DNA of 40,325 nucleotides, from NCBI GenBank assembly GCA_020631655.1, contig JAHDGV010000005.1, positions 1 to 40,325 of the forward strand, read 5' to 3'. The DNA is from Chloroflexota bacterium (lineage in GTDB: Bacteria; Chloroflexota; Anaerolineae; Promineifilales; Promineifilaceae). Numbering within the stretch: position 1 is the first letter of the stretch; each line of letters begins with the position of its first letter. Shown piece by piece: positions 9,311 through 19,294 of this stretch. The notes under the pieces were generated by a model. It did not search any database, was not told the origin of the DNA, and saw nothing but the letters and a program-made list of their open reading frames with translations. A program made the translations under genes and the position numbers.

Positions 9311-9388
9311 TTTGATTGGGGATTTAAGATTTACGATTCAGGTTGCTTTAGCGAAACCGTATCGTAAATCCAAAATCGTAAATCGGTT
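9311..9388 (-). repeat. Period-7 inverted DNA repeat element filling the nuoG-nuoH spacer
   Basis: Minus strand heptads AATCGTA-AATCTTA-AATCCCC-AATCAAA then ATT-ATG; opposite arm + strand atcgtaa-atccaaa-atcgtaa-atcggtt. Confidence 0.85.
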
Positions 9389-11907
9389 TATCCTTTAGTA
9401 ATTTCCGCGTCGATCACACCCGCTACGTGCGGCACACCGTTAAGCAGCGCAACACCTTGTGGAGCTACACCGTTTACGTATGCTTGGAGTGTCATCGTTT
9501 CACCATTCACCCGAACTTGAACTTCATCACCCGTAGCGATGCCATTAGCATCAGCTTCGTTGATCATAATGCGTGGCGTCGCCATGCGTGGCTCAAGCAG
9601 TTCAGAGTGCTGTAGCAAACTGCCATTGGTGTAAAGCGCCGCGGTGCGAATGGTCGCAATTCCGCTCACTTTTGATGATTTTGCATCTGGGATATCCAAT
9701 GAGGTGACTTCGCCAGACTCAGCCGCCGATGCCCATTGTTGTCCCATGCCATGTTTATTTTCGTACGAGTTACCGCCGTAGTACAGATCAGCGCCGCCCA
9801 CATCTGGGAACTGTTTTTCTACCTGTGCCAATGAGCGATAATCCATCCCTTTGTATTGGGCAACTCCGGCCGCAATTGCTTTCTTAAAGACAAGGCTCGC
9901 AGCCATTTTCGGCTTATCGCCACCCATCTTTTCGTTAAGCATGCCGATAATTTGCCAATCCGCCTTGCTTTTACCCATTGGGGCAATTGCAGGGTAGTAA
10001 AGTTGAATACGACGTTCACCATTGGTGAAGGTCCCATCCCGCTCGGCCCAGCTTTGTGCTGGCAAAACAACATCAGCAAGTTCGGCCGTGGCGTTCATGA
10101 ACAGCTCTTGAACAACCATGAAGCCAACATTTTTGCGGCCGTTCATCAAGCCATCACCTACAGGGTCAGCACCCATCACATAAAGTGCATCTGCACCGCT
10201 TTCATAAATATCAGCGGCCGATTTTCCAGCTTTGTCCAATGCTTTATAGCCAGGACCAAATGCTGGATGGATGCCCATGTCCCATGCACCTTGAGTGTTG
10301 TTATGTGGCCAGACGGCAATCAAACCGTTGTTTGCTTTGCCAACATTGCCATTTACAAGCAACACATTCGCCAAAATGCGAGACAATGAATCTGTTTCTT
10401 CGTAGGTAAGACCTTCAAATCCGTAGAAAGCAACAACGTTTTCTGCATCAGCAATTGCGCTTGCAATTGCACCAACGCCATCTTTGGCTTTTTGGTCAGA
10501 TACGTTGAGCGCATTAAGCAACGCACGTGCAGTGTCGATTGCGTCTCCCGGTTTGTAGAGTGTGGTTTCAGCCGCAACTGCGTCTAAGCGAGTTTCACGA
10601 ACATTAAAGGTAAACACTTTTGCGCCACGTTGTGCCGCTTGTTTCACCCGTAACCACCAGATCGGTGCTTCTTCGTGCAGGTCACTCGCAAATACAATGA
10701 CCGCATCTCCAGCGCCCATGTCTGCTAAGTTGGTTCCGGTTCCAACACCCACTTGTGCGGTCACATCCCCACCAGCAATCCGGCCGTTGGCCAAATCGAT
10801 GTTGTTGGTGCCAACGGTGTTGCGCATCATGTCTTGGAATGCGAACAAGTCTTCGTTGCTCATCCGATCGCCAGACAATCCGGCCGCATTTGATCCGGCC
10901 GCTTTAAATTTGTCAGCAACTAAGCTTAGCGCTTCGTCCCAAGATGCCGCCTGCAATTCACCATTTTTACGAACCATTGGAGTCATTAAACGGCCGTCAG
11001 CATCAGCAAAGTGATGTCCGAAGCGGGTCCGGTCAGAAATCCAAATTTCGTTAACCTGTTCGTTTTGGCGCGGCATGATCCGTTTGATCACAACCCGGCC
11101 GCCAGATTTCGCTTCTTGGCGGGTAGACATGGTGATGTTTTCACCTTCTGGGCCATGTGGCGAAATTGATGCAACAGGTCTTAATTCCCAAGGACGCGCA
11201 CCAAAGCGGAAGTCATTGGTGGTCAAAGCACCTACCGGGCAAATGTCTGTCGTGTTTCCTGACCAGTAGCTGTCAAAGCCAGGGTCAGAATAGGTGATAA
11301 TTTCAAGTTTACGGCCGCGGTTGTGGAACCCAAGCACAGGATCATCTACCACTTCATCTTGGAATCGAACGCAACGGGCACATTGGATGCACCGCTCACG
11401 GTCCAGGGCGATCAAATCACCCAAAGGCACGTGCTTATCGTTCTTCATCTTTTGATCAAATGGGAAATGGCTGTCGCCCAAACCATGAGCCATCGTTAGA
11501 TTCTGTAGCGGGCACTCTCCACCTTTGTCACAAATTGGACAGTCAAGCGGATGGCTGGTAAGCAAGAATTCGATGACAGTGTTGCGCGCGTCCAAAACCC
11601 CTTCGGTGTTGGTACGAACGTTCATCCCATCTGCCACACGAACCGTACAACCGGTTTGCATACCGCGTCCCCAGTTGATTTTTTGAGTCCCGTCATCATC
11701 CATGACCGGTTCACGTGTTTCACGATCAAACATCGGCATACCGATATCAACCAAACACATGCGGCACATGCCAACTGGCTCTAGTTTAGGATGATGGCAG
11801 AAAACCGGAATATCAACGTCAACCATTTTGGCTGCGTCTACAACGGTTAACCCTTTTGGAACTTCGGCCTCGATGCCGTCTACAATTATGTTTACAGTTT
11901 CAGACAT
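9388..11907 (-). CDS. nuoG: NADH-quinone oxidoreductase subunit G
   Basis: N-terminal 2Fe-2S (CHHPKLEPVGMCRMC), CPICDKGGECPLQ, CIQCARCVRFQ, C-terminal molybdopterin oxidoreductase-like domain. Confidence 0.97.
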   Translation of the reverse strand: MSETVNIIVDGIEAEVPKGLTVVDAAKMVDVDIPVFCHHPKLEPVGMCRMCLVDIGMPMFDRETREPVMDDDGTQKINWGRGMQTGCTVRVADGMNVRTNTEGVLDARNTVIEFLLTSHPLDCPICDKGGECPLQNLTMAHGLGDSHFPFDQKMKNDKHVPLGDLIALDRERCIQCARCVRFQDEVVDDPVLGFHNRGRKLEIITYSDPGFDSYWSGNTTDICPVGALTTNDFRFGARPWELRPVASISPHGPEGENITMSTRQEAKSGGRVVIKRIMPRQNEQVNEIWISDRTRFGHHFADADGRLMTPMVRKNGELQAASWDEALSLVADKFKAAGSNAAGLSGDRMSNEDLFAFQDMMRNTVGTNNIDLANGRIAGGDVTAQVGVGTGTNLADMGAGDAVIVFASDLHEEAPIWWLRVKQAAQRGAKVFTFNVRETRLDAVAAETTLYKPGDAIDTARALLNALNVSDQKAKDGVGAIASAIADAENVVAFYGFEGLTYEETDSLSRILANVLLVNGNVGKANNGLIAVWPHNNTQGAWDMGIHPAFGPGYKALDKAGKSAADIYESGADALYVMGADPVGDGLMNGRKNVGFMVVQELFMNATAELADVVLPAQSWAERDGTFTNGERRIQLYYPAIAPMGKSKADWQIIGMLNEKMGGDKPKMAASLVFKKAIAAGVAQYKGMDYRSLAQVEKQFPDVGGADLYYGGNSYENKHGMGQQWASAAESGEVTSLDIPDAKSSKVSGIATIRTAALYTNGSLLQHSELLEPRMATPRIMINEADANGIATGDEVQVRVNGETMTLQAYVNGVAPQGVALLNGVPHVAGVIDAEITKG

Positions 11908-11931
11908 AGTCTTTTTTAGCTGGATAAAGCT

Positions 11932-13200
11932 CTAGTCGGCCGGAACCGCTTCAGCTTGTCTTACTTTAGCCACATACTCACTACGGAAATGTTTGAGCGT
12001 GCCAATTACCGGGCTAACAGCAAATTCGCCTAATGCACACAGGCATTTGCCCTGCATTGAGTGAGCCACCCGATCTAATGTTTTAATATCTTCTTCAGTG
12101 CCGTGTCCTTCCATAATGCGGTGGAGCGTTTTCTCCAACCAGAAGGTTCCTTCGCGACACGGGGTACATTTACCACATGATTCATGTTTGAAGAAATGGG
12201 TCATTTTCAGTGCGGCCCATACCATATCGGTGTCCTCATCCATCACGATGACAGATGCAGATCCCATCATTGAACCATAGTCGTTCAACCCTTCAAACGA
12301 GACGTTTCCGTCCAATGCGTCTGGCAATACTACAGGACCAGATCCGCCTGATGGCAATAGAGCTTTAAACTCTTTGCCGTCACGCATCCCTTGGCAGTAC
12401 TCATCACCGTAAATCAGCTCACGATAAGTCACTTTGCCCATTTCAACTTCGTAGTTGCCGGGGCGAGCCACATGGCCACTCATACATACGATTTTGACAC
12501 CGTTGCTTTGATCTGTACCCAAGTTGGCATACCAGTCAGCACCATTCACCATGGTTGGTGGAACGTTTGCTAAGGTCTCTACATTGTTAACAACAGTTGG
12601 TTTGTCATAGGCTCCAGCTTGTGCTGGGAAAGGTGGCTTAGACCAAGGTTGGCCCAAGTTACCCATTAATGAGTTCAGCAGAGCGGTTTCTTCGCCGCAA
12701 ATGTATGCACCAGCTCCAAAGTGATTGTGATAATCACAGTCAAAGCCACTCCCTAAAATGTTTTTGCCCAAGTAACCGGCTTTGTATGCATCTTTGATCG
12801 CTTTCTCGGCCGGATATGCAGCATCCATGTACTCACCACGCCAGTAGCAGTACACCATGTCAGCGCCTACAGCATAAGCAGCAATCAAAGCGCCTTCAAT
12901 AACTTGATGCGGGTTGCCTTCAAGAATCTCGCGGTCTTTGAACGTGCCGGTTTCCGATTCGTCGTTATTGATAACGATGTATTTTTGGCCGTCACCTTTG
13001 GGCATAAAGCTCCATTTGATACCGGCTGGGAAACCTGCCCCACCGCGACCTCGAATACCGGCCGCCTTAATTTCGTTTACAACTTCTTCGGGGGTCATGC
13101 TCAACGCTTTTTTGAGCCCTTCGTACCCGCCGTTCTTTACGTAAACGTCTAGTTCTTTAATATTCTCTACATCTCTGTGCCGTAAAATTACATGAGCCAT
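11932..13200 (-). CDS. nuoF: NADH-quinone oxidoreductase subunit F (start revised to MAHVILRHRD)
   Basis: GIRGRGGAGFPAGIKW FMN/NADH region; ESCGKCTPCREGT. Confidence 0.97.
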   Translation of the reverse strand: MAHVILRHRDVENIKELDVYVKNGGYEGLKKALSMTPEEVVNEIKAAGIRGRGGAGFPAGIKWSFMPKGDGQKYIVINNDESETGTFKDREILEGNPHQVIEGALIAAYAVGADMVYCYWRGEYMDAAYPAEKAIKDAYKAGYLGKNILGSGFDCDYHNHFGAGAYICGEETALLNSLMGNLGQPWSKPPFPAQAGAYDKPTVVNNVETLANVPPTMVNGADWYANLGTDQSNGVKIVCMSGHVARPGNYEVEMGKVTYRELIYGDEYCQGMRDGKEFKALLPSGGSGPVVLPDALDGNVSFEGLNDYGSMMGSASVIVMDEDTDMVWAALKMTHFFKHESCGKCTPCREGTFWLEKTLHRIMEGHGTEEDIKTLDRVAHSMQGKCLCALGEFAVSPVIGTLKHFRSEYVAKVRQAEAVPAD

Positions 13201-13203
13201 AAT

Positions 13204-13278
13204 CTTGATTGTCGATTTACGGTTTAGGATTGACCCAACCACCGTTTATCGATACTTGTACCTTCATACTTTCCACTA
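13204..13278 (-). repeat. Period-7 DNA repeat element filling the nuoE-nuoF spacer
   Basis: Minus heptads AATCCTA-AACCGTA-AATCGAC-AATCAAG then ATT-ATG; other side + strand gatactt-gtacctt-catactt-tccacta. Confidence 0.8.
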
Positions 13279-13281
13279 AGC

Positions 13282-13818
13282 CTAGTGGTGAGTTTGGATT
13301 AAAATCTTATCTACAACCGTTGGTTCGCTATCACCAGCGGCCGCTTTGGCACGATAATCCGCGATTAGTTGGTCAAATTTTGCTTCGTCTAGATTCTCAT
13401 GGAACTTGAGATTACATTGCAACATAGGAGCCCGATCACAGGCACCCAAGCACATCACATTTTTTAATGTAAACATGCCATCTTCTGTGGTTCCTTCAAG
13501 ATCGATGCCAAGTTTGCCTTCAGCCATCTTGATGAACTCGTCTGCACCTCGCAATGCACACGCTAAGTCGTTGCAAACTTCTAGAACGTACTTGCCGACC
13601 TCTTCTTCATAATAAAGAGAGTAGAAGCCTGCAATACCGCGAACGTGGGTTGGATCACAGCCGATGATCTCAGCCACTTCTTTCATCGCCTCTTCGCTTG
13701 AATACCCATACTCTTGTTGAGCAATGTGTAGCAACGGCAATACGGCCGATTTACGTTGGTCGGCCGGATACCGTTCAAAGAGCGATTCGATTTCTTTTGC
13801 GTATTTCTCTGCAATCAT
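13282..13818 (-). CDS. nuoE: NADH-quinone oxidoreductase subunit E
   Basis: Thioredoxin-like 2Fe-2S protein: C-N-D-L-A-C...CLGACDRAPML. Confidence 0.95.
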   Translation of the reverse strand: MIAEKYAKEIESLFERYPADQRKSAVLPLLHIAQQEYGYSSEEAMKEVAEIIGCDPTHVRGIAGFYSLYYEEEVGKYVLEVCNDLACALRGADEFIKMAEGKLGIDLEGTTEDGMFTLKNVMCLGACDRAPMLQCNLKFHENLDEAKFDQLIADYRAKAAAGDSEPTVVDKILIQTHH

Positions 13819-13825
13819 AATTCTT

Positions 13826-15082
13826 CTAGCGATCAATCTCGCCTAAAACAATATCGGTTGATCCGATAATCGCGATCAGGTCCGCTACATATAAATCTTT
13901 TGACAAGACGGGAATCGCCGCCAAGTTAACATACGACGGGGTCCGGAAATGAACCCGGGCCGGTTTTGCTGATCCATCTCCACGGATATAGCACATGAAC
14001 TCACCACGTGGCGATTCGATGCTTACTTTCGCGTATCCTTCAGGGGCTTTGAAGCCTTCAGTCCACAATTTGAAGTGGTGAATCACAGCTTCCATGCTTT
14101 GTCCTAGAGTAGAACGAGGCGGAGGAACAATTTTTGGATCGTTTAGGTTAAATTCTTTACCTGCTTTTGGAAGCATGTCCATACACTGCTGGATGATGCG
14201 CAAGCTTTCACGCATCTCACGCATACGGCACGAGTAACGTGCGTACACATCGCCTTCATGCTCTACAGGTACATCAAATTCAACTTCATCATATTTTAGA
14301 TACGGGAATTTTTTGCGAATGTCCCAGTCAACACCAGAACCGCGCAAACATGCACCGGTCATTCCCCACTGAATCGCATCTTCACCCGAAATTACACCAA
14401 CATCTTTGGTCCGTTTCAAAAAGATTGGATTATTGGTCAACAACCCTTCGTAGTCGTCGATGCGTGATGGCATGAAGTCTAGGAATTGGCGAACCGCATC
14501 TTCAAATTCTTCAGGCACATCGCGCCACAAACCACCCGGCCGGAAATAACTACCCATCATCCGTTGCCCAGCAACCATTTCAAACACGTCTAGAATGTAC
14601 TCGCGTTCGCGGAAGGCGTACAAGAATACGGTCATAGCCGCAAGGTCAAGGGCTGAAGTGCCTAGCCAAACCAAATGGCTAGAAATACGTTGGAGCTCAA
14701 CCAAAATCATGCGGATGAGCTGTGCGCGTGGTGGAGATTCCACACCGAGTAATTTTTCAACGGCCAAAATATAGCCGAGATTGTTTGACATTGGCGCGAG
14801 GTAATCCATGCGGTCTGTCATGACCAACCCTTTGGTATAGGTTTTGGATTCCATCGATTTTTCTACACCTGTGTGTAAAAAGCCGATGTCAGGGGCTAAA
14901 TTGACGATTCTTTCGCCATCTAGCTCAAGCAAAAGACGAAGAACACCGTGGGTTGATGGATGCTGAGGCCCCATGCTGAGAAGCATGTGCTCTTCATCTT
15001 CAATCTCCATGAGCGTGCCCATTTTGGCACGAAGCTCTTCGACTGTAATTTCTGCAACTGTATCGCCTGATGGAGCTAACAT
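13826..15082 (-). CDS. nuoD: NADH-quinone oxidoreductase subunit D
   Basis: MGPQHPSTHGVLRLLLELDGE; C-terminal DIVLGEIDR. Confidence 0.97.
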   Translation of the reverse strand: MLAPSGDTVAEITVEELRAKMGTLMEIEDEEHMLLSMGPQHPSTHGVLRLLLELDGERIVNLAPDIGFLHTGVEKSMESKTYTKGLVMTDRMDYLAPMSNNLGYILAVEKLLGVESPPRAQLIRMILVELQRISSHLVWLGTSALDLAAMTVFLYAFREREYILDVFEMVAGQRMMGSYFRPGGLWRDVPEEFEDAVRQFLDFMPSRIDDYEGLLTNNPIFLKRTKDVGVISGEDAIQWGMTGACLRGSGVDWDIRKKFPYLKYDEVEFDVPVEHEGDVYARYSCRMREMRESLRIIQQCMDMLPKAGKEFNLNDPKIVPPPRSTLGQSMEAVIHHFKLWTEGFKAPEGYAKVSIESPRGEFMCYIRGDGSAKPARVHFRTPSYVNLAAIPVLSKDLYVADLIAIIGSTDIVLGEIDR

Positions 15083-15101
15083 AGTTTTTTATCCCTAACT
15101 A

Positions 15102-15641
15102 TTATTCGTCACCGATTTGTTTTTTACCGGCGTATGGCTTCTTGCCTTGAATCGCATCATAGTTGAACGAGAACTGAACTTCTTCGTAACCGAGCGGGTA
15201 ATCTTTGCGCAATGGATGGCCGACCCAGTCTTCCGGAAGGAACAAGCGACGCTGGCTGTTATTCCCTTCAAAACTGATCCCCATCAAGTCATAAACTTCC
15301 ATTTCTAACCACGTTGCGATTTTCCAAACGTCACCAACAGTTTTTGGCCCTTCGTCAGGATCCTCTACGGTTGTGCGCAGACGGAAATCATGCACGTTGT
15401 CCATAGACCGCAAATGGTAGCTAACGGCAAAACGAGGATACTCTGGCAACATGTCATCACCGACAATATCGATGATGAAGTTGTACTGGAGATCCTCGTC
15501 GTCACGCAGTAGCTGACAGATGTCATGGACAAATTCTTGCCCTACAACAACTGTAAGTTCACCCCGGAAATCTCCGGTTGACTCAACGGCTTCTGGAAAA
15601 GCCTCTTTAATTTTGCTTACTACTAAATCGTCTTGACTCAT
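15102..15641 (-). CDS. nuoC: NADH-quinone oxidoreductase subunit C
   Basis: WKIATWLEMEVYDLMGISFEGN...RRLFLPEDWVGHPLRKDYPL. Confidence 0.97.
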   Translation of the reverse strand: MSQDDLVVSKIKEAFPEAVESTGDFRGELTVVVGQEFVHDICQLLRDDEDLQYNFIIDIVGDDMLPEYPRFAVSYHLRSMDNVHDFRLRTTVEDPDEGPKTVGDVWKIATWLEMEVYDLMGISFEGNNSQRRLFLPEDWVGHPLRKDYPLGYEEVQFSFNYDAIQGKKPYAGKKQIGDE

Positions 15642-15647
15642 GATGGT

Positions 15648-16157
15648 TTATCCGCGTTCTTCGATGCTCCAAGTTTTGAAGTCTTCCTGACGGATTGATT
15701 CGTGCAGGGTCATAATGCCGTCAATCAAAGCTTCTGGACGAGGTGGGCAACCGGCCACATACACGTCAACAGGAATGATTTCGTCTACACCCTGTACGAT
15801 CGCGTAGTTGTTGAATATGCCTCCGCAACTTGCGCAGTCGCCCATAGCGATAACCCATTTGGGTTCTGGCATTTGATCATAGAGGCGGCGAACAACCGGA
15901 GCCATTTTGCGGCTTACCCGGCCGGCAACAATCATAAGGTCTGATTGGCGTGGTGATGGGCGATTAAGCTCCATACCAAAACGAGACGCATCATAATGTG
16001 AAGATTGAGACGCCATCATCTCGATAGCACAACAGGCCAAACCAAAAAGCATAGGCCACATCGCATTGGTACGTCCCCAGTTAACAAGATCCTCTAGACG
16101 GTGAGTAACAATCCCCGCCATTCCGCTTTTGTCGTTTTGTGGTGTTATTAATCCCAT
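15648..16157 (-). CDS. nuoB: NADH-quinone oxidoreductase subunit B (start revised to MGLITPQND)
   Basis: [39 protein letters not shown]. Confidence 0.97.
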   Translation of the reverse strand: MGLITPQNDKSGMAGIVTHRLEDLVNWGRTNAMWPMLFGLACCAIEMMASQSSHYDASRFGMELNRPSPRQSDLMIVAGRVSRKMAPVVRRLYDQMPEPKWVIAMGDCASCGGIFNNYAIVQGVDEIIPVDVYVAGCPPRPEALIDGIMTLHESIRQEDFKTWSIEERG

Positions 16158-16516
16158 TCGAGCAACCCCTTGCGCCAAGCCCATAAGTCACCCACGATAA
16201 ACATCGCGATGAAGATGAGTACGGCCCACAAGCCAAATAATCCTAAGTCACGCAGAGCCACTGCCCACGGCATGATTAGGATGATGTCAATATCAAATAA
16301 AATAAAAAGTACGGCTACCCGGTAAAATTTAATCGGATACCGCTTTTTAGCGTCGCCAACAGCGGTCATACCAGATTCGTATGGCTGCATTTTGCGAAAG
16401 TTATCTCTTTTTGGTGGTCCGAGGGTAACGGAAAGTGTCGGCAAAAGTACGGCTAAAAGTATGGATATACCAAGCAATACTGCGACAGGTACATATGGAA
16501 GTAAATAATCAGGCAT
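16148..16516 (-). CDS. nuoA: NADH-quinone oxidoreductase subunit A
   Basis: [41 protein letters not shown]. Confidence 0.97.
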   Translation of the reverse strand: MPDYLLPYVPVAVLLGISILLAVLLPTLSVTLGPPKRDNFRKMQPYESGMTAVGDAKKRYPIKFYRVAVLFILFDIDIILIMPWAVALRDLGLFGLWAVLIFIAMFIVGDLWAWRKGLLEWD

Positions 16517-16626
16517 TGATTTTTTGTCTGTACTTCTTAATTCTGATTTTACCCATTAACCCGATCGGCAAAGAGTAACTTCCAGAATTTATGGTTAAAT
16601 AATTTTTGATATCCAAATAGAACTAT

Positions 16627-16646
16627 AAAACGGCCGGGGCCGTTTT
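16627..16646. terminator. Terminator-like hairpin upstream of nuoA
   Basis: aaaacggcc-gg-ggccgtttt, T-run on both strands; no upstream co-directional gene on either side. Confidence 0.6.
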
Positions 16647-16966
16647 TTGTCGCATTCAAATATTAAAATTGCAAATTTTTAAACTGGCTAATGAGTGAAA
16701 CGTGAGGAGTTTGTTCATTTTATCACAATCGATCAAATTTTATCAAAAGTCAGTACAAGTGGGTAGGGAAAATTGGGCTGGTACAGCAACGCCTAATCAA
16801 ACGAATACATTTTTATGTGAAGAAACAGCCCTTTCGTTACTCCTGATGAATCGTTTTGACCCAAAATCTACAAATATTTGCGTACCTGCATTTATAAATG
16901 AATTGTAAAACTTTAATCATTTAGACCCGCCATCATTTAACACCTGACTCTGTTTTAGGGTCTAGA

Positions 16967-17665
16967 ATGATTGGTATGACTATGCAAGATGACTTTCAGA
17001 GGATCAAAAAAGCGGGACTCATTTTATTTATTTTTATTATTTGTGTACTGCAGCTATCTGGTGTGATGGCAGATGGATCAGACGAAGAGACGGCTCCAGA
17101 GCCAACAACTTCGTCGGCCGTTAATGAATTGCCACCACATCAGATAGCAGACCCTATAACCTCTCAACAAGCAAAAGACGCCGAATCTACCGCCACAACC
17201 ATCTTTCTCACCATGATCTTTCAGCCCGGCACACCAGAACCGGAAACTGAAGAAGGGGGAGAAGATTTACCGTTCATGAACGAGTTTGAACAGGCTGTTC
17301 TAGATCTGGTCAACGTTGAACGACAAAATGCAGGATGTGGCCCGGTCGAAGGGGAGTATTATTTGCGAACCGCCGCGTTTTTACACAGCAAAGATATGGC
17401 TGACAACGGTTACTTCTCTCATACGGGGCAGAACGGCTCTCGTTTTTGGGAACGGGCTTCAGCAGCTGGCTACGAAGGCTTCGCGGCCGGTGAGAACATT
17501 GCGGCCGGGTACAGGACACCAGAATCTGTGATGAACGGCTGGATGAACAGCTCGGGTCACCGCGCTAACATCTTAAATTGTAGCCACACACATTTGGGTG
17601 TCGGGTATTACTACGGCGATGGATCCCCGTATGGAGCTTACTGGACGCAGGTGTTTGGCCGATAG
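16967..17665 (+). CDS. Secreted CAP (SCP/PR1)-domain protein
   Basis: N-terminal hydrophobic segment; FEQAVLDLVNVERQNAG...HSKDMADNGYFSHTGQNG...GENIAAGY...VMNGWMNSSGHRANIL...LGVGYY. Confidence 0.92.
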   Translation: MIGMTMQDDFQRIKKAGLILFIFIICVLQLSGVMADGSDEETAPEPTTSSAVNELPPHQIADPITSQQAKDAESTATTIFLTMIFQPGTPEPETEEGGEDLPFMNEFEQAVLDLVNVERQNAGCGPVEGEYYLRTAAFLHSKDMADNGYFSHTGQNGSRFWERASAAGYEGFAAGENIAAGYRTPESVMNGWMNSSGHRANILNCSHTHLGVGYYYGDGSPYGAYWTQVFGR

Positions 17666-17707
17666 GCAACTGCCAGACAACCTCTAAAATCAGCTCGGCC
17701 GTAGCTC

Positions 17708-18784
17708 CTAAGGGGCAAACTGCGGCCGAGTTCCGTTTAAAACAAAGCTCATTTCACCTGATTCAACATCTACCAGCCAAATCTCTGGTTGTGCATCAGC
17801 CTCAGTCAGATTAAAGCGCTGAAACAGCAACTGTGTCCCATCGCTGTTCCAAGAGAGTGCTCCATTTTGGATTGAGAGGTCATCGGTCAAGCTCCGTGCA
17901 TTAGCCCCGTCAGAATCCATCACCCAAACTTGCCGCCCAACTCCCCCCCGTGGCGGCTTACGGGTAAATGCCAACTGGCTCCCGTCAGGGGACACAACAT
18001 ATCCTCCATCATCAACGGCCAACCCCTCTCCGGTTAAATCTGTCACATTTTCGCCACGTGCATTGGTTTTAAAAATGTGGGTCGACGCCCGCTCCTGATC
18101 AACCCGAAGCGCAGAAAAGTAAAGGTCTGAGTCAGCCCCCCACACGGCCGCAACATTTGATCGAGACGAAATCACCCCAATTTCCCCCGTTTGCAAATCA
18201 AAAATCTGAATCTCATCAACGGCAGGCACGACGTAAGTCAGCTTACGACCGTCGGCCGAAAATCGAACATCTTCTCCCAACCAATTCTCATCTGCAAACA
18301 TCGGAATCAGCTGGAACGATTCTAAGTCGTACCACCACAGCCGAGACTCTTTTCGAGCAATCTCGCCATCGTAAATGGGGGATTGTTCATAGGCAAACAC
18401 ATTTTGAGACGGTGACCAACGCGGGTTTTGACAGGCTCCGGTGGGACCGCATTCAACCAGCGGAACAGTATCGGGCATCTTGTTCCACAACAGCCAAATA
18501 TCAAGGCTGTTATCATCATCGGATTGTGTAAATGCCGTATGCCCTTTGGGGCTAATATTAAACTCTAAAATATCCTGAGCTTGTGTCGTTAATTGTTTTG
18601 GAGCTGGGTTACGGGCAGATGGGTCATAGGTGAAAAGCTGATACCGACCGTTATCACCCACATCTATATAAACGATATGGTCAGTCGTGAAATGACTTTG
18701 ATTTTGACAGGATGCAAGGCTCAGCAGCAAGGCAAGAAAAACAACTATTTTTTTGGCTGAAAAAGACTTAAAAGGGAAAAACAC
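17708..18784 (-). CDS. TolB-like beta-propeller lipoprotein
   Basis: GTG start, lipobox LLSLASC, repeated SADGRKLTY / SPDGSQLAFTR / NSDGTQLLFQR motifs. Confidence 0.85.
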   Translation of the reverse strand: MFFPFKSFSAKKIVVFLALLLSLASCQNQSHFTTDHIVYIDVGDNGRYQLFTYDPSARNPAPKQLTTQAQDILEFNISPKGHTAFTQSDDDNSLDIWLLWNKMPDTVPLVECGPTGACQNPRWSPSQNVFAYEQSPIYDGEIARKESRLWWYDLESFQLIPMFADENWLGEDVRFSADGRKLTYVVPAVDEIQIFDLQTGEIGVISSRSNVAAVWGADSDLYFSALRVDQERASTHIFKTNARGENVTDLTGEGLAVDDGGYVVSPDGSQLAFTRKPPRGGVGRQVWVMDSDGANARSLTDDLSIQNGALSWNSDGTQLLFQRFNLTEADAQPEIWLVDVESGEMSFVLNGTRPQFAP

Positions 18785-18867
18785 GGCGACATCTTATCAT
18801 ACGAGATATCGACTGCGCCCCATTCTCATGACTTTTTTCCCTTGTTGTGCCAACGCGTTGGCACAAC

Positions 18868-19287
18868 TCATTGACACGACTCGCAAACCCCGTAGATTTC
18901 AAGCATGTGCCCTTCGATCTTAAATTTAAACTGCTCGGCCAACTGTTGGCTTAGGTCATCTGCAAAAGAACATTCAGCAAATTCAACCGAGTTGGAACAG
19001 CGTATGCACACCAAGTGATGGTGATGGCCATCCTCGAGAAGGACAAAGTGTGCGGCGCCACTGCCTCCATAGGCCGGCCGCACAACGCCAATTTCTGCTA
19101 GCAGATCAAGGGTGCGAAATACGGTCATCCGGCCTACGTTCGACTCATCATCACGCATTTTTTCGAACAGATCATCGGCCGTCATATGACCGTGATATTT
19201 AAGCAGGGCATCAACTACTTCCATTCGAGATGAGGTTGCTCTATGCCCCAGTTCAGTCAATTTGGCTTCAATTTGTGACTTATTCAT
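18868..19287 (-). CDS. Fur-family metalloregulator (Zur-like)
   Basis: LGHRATSSRMEVVDALLKYHGHMTADDLFEKM...RMTVFRTLDLLAEIGVV; HHHHLVCIRCSNSVEF; C-terminal CESC; start revised from 19362. Confidence 0.92.
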   Translation of the reverse strand: MNKSQIEAKLTELGHRATSSRMEVVDALLKYHGHMTADDLFEKMRDDESNVGRMTVFRTLDLLAEIGVVRPAYGGSGAAHFVLLEDGHHHHLVCIRCSNSVEFAECSFADDLSQQLAEQFKFKIEGHMLEIYGVCESCQ

Positions 19288-19294
19288 AGCTGAT

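Noticed and set aside
2701-16000. Numerous 60-180 aa ORFs antisense or out-of-frame within the nuo operon
   Set aside because: All overlap well-supported nuo genes; shadow ORFs without family signal.
16702-16908. 68-aa ORF upstream of the CAP-domain gene
   Set aside because: No recognisable motif, AT-rich region; insufficient support.
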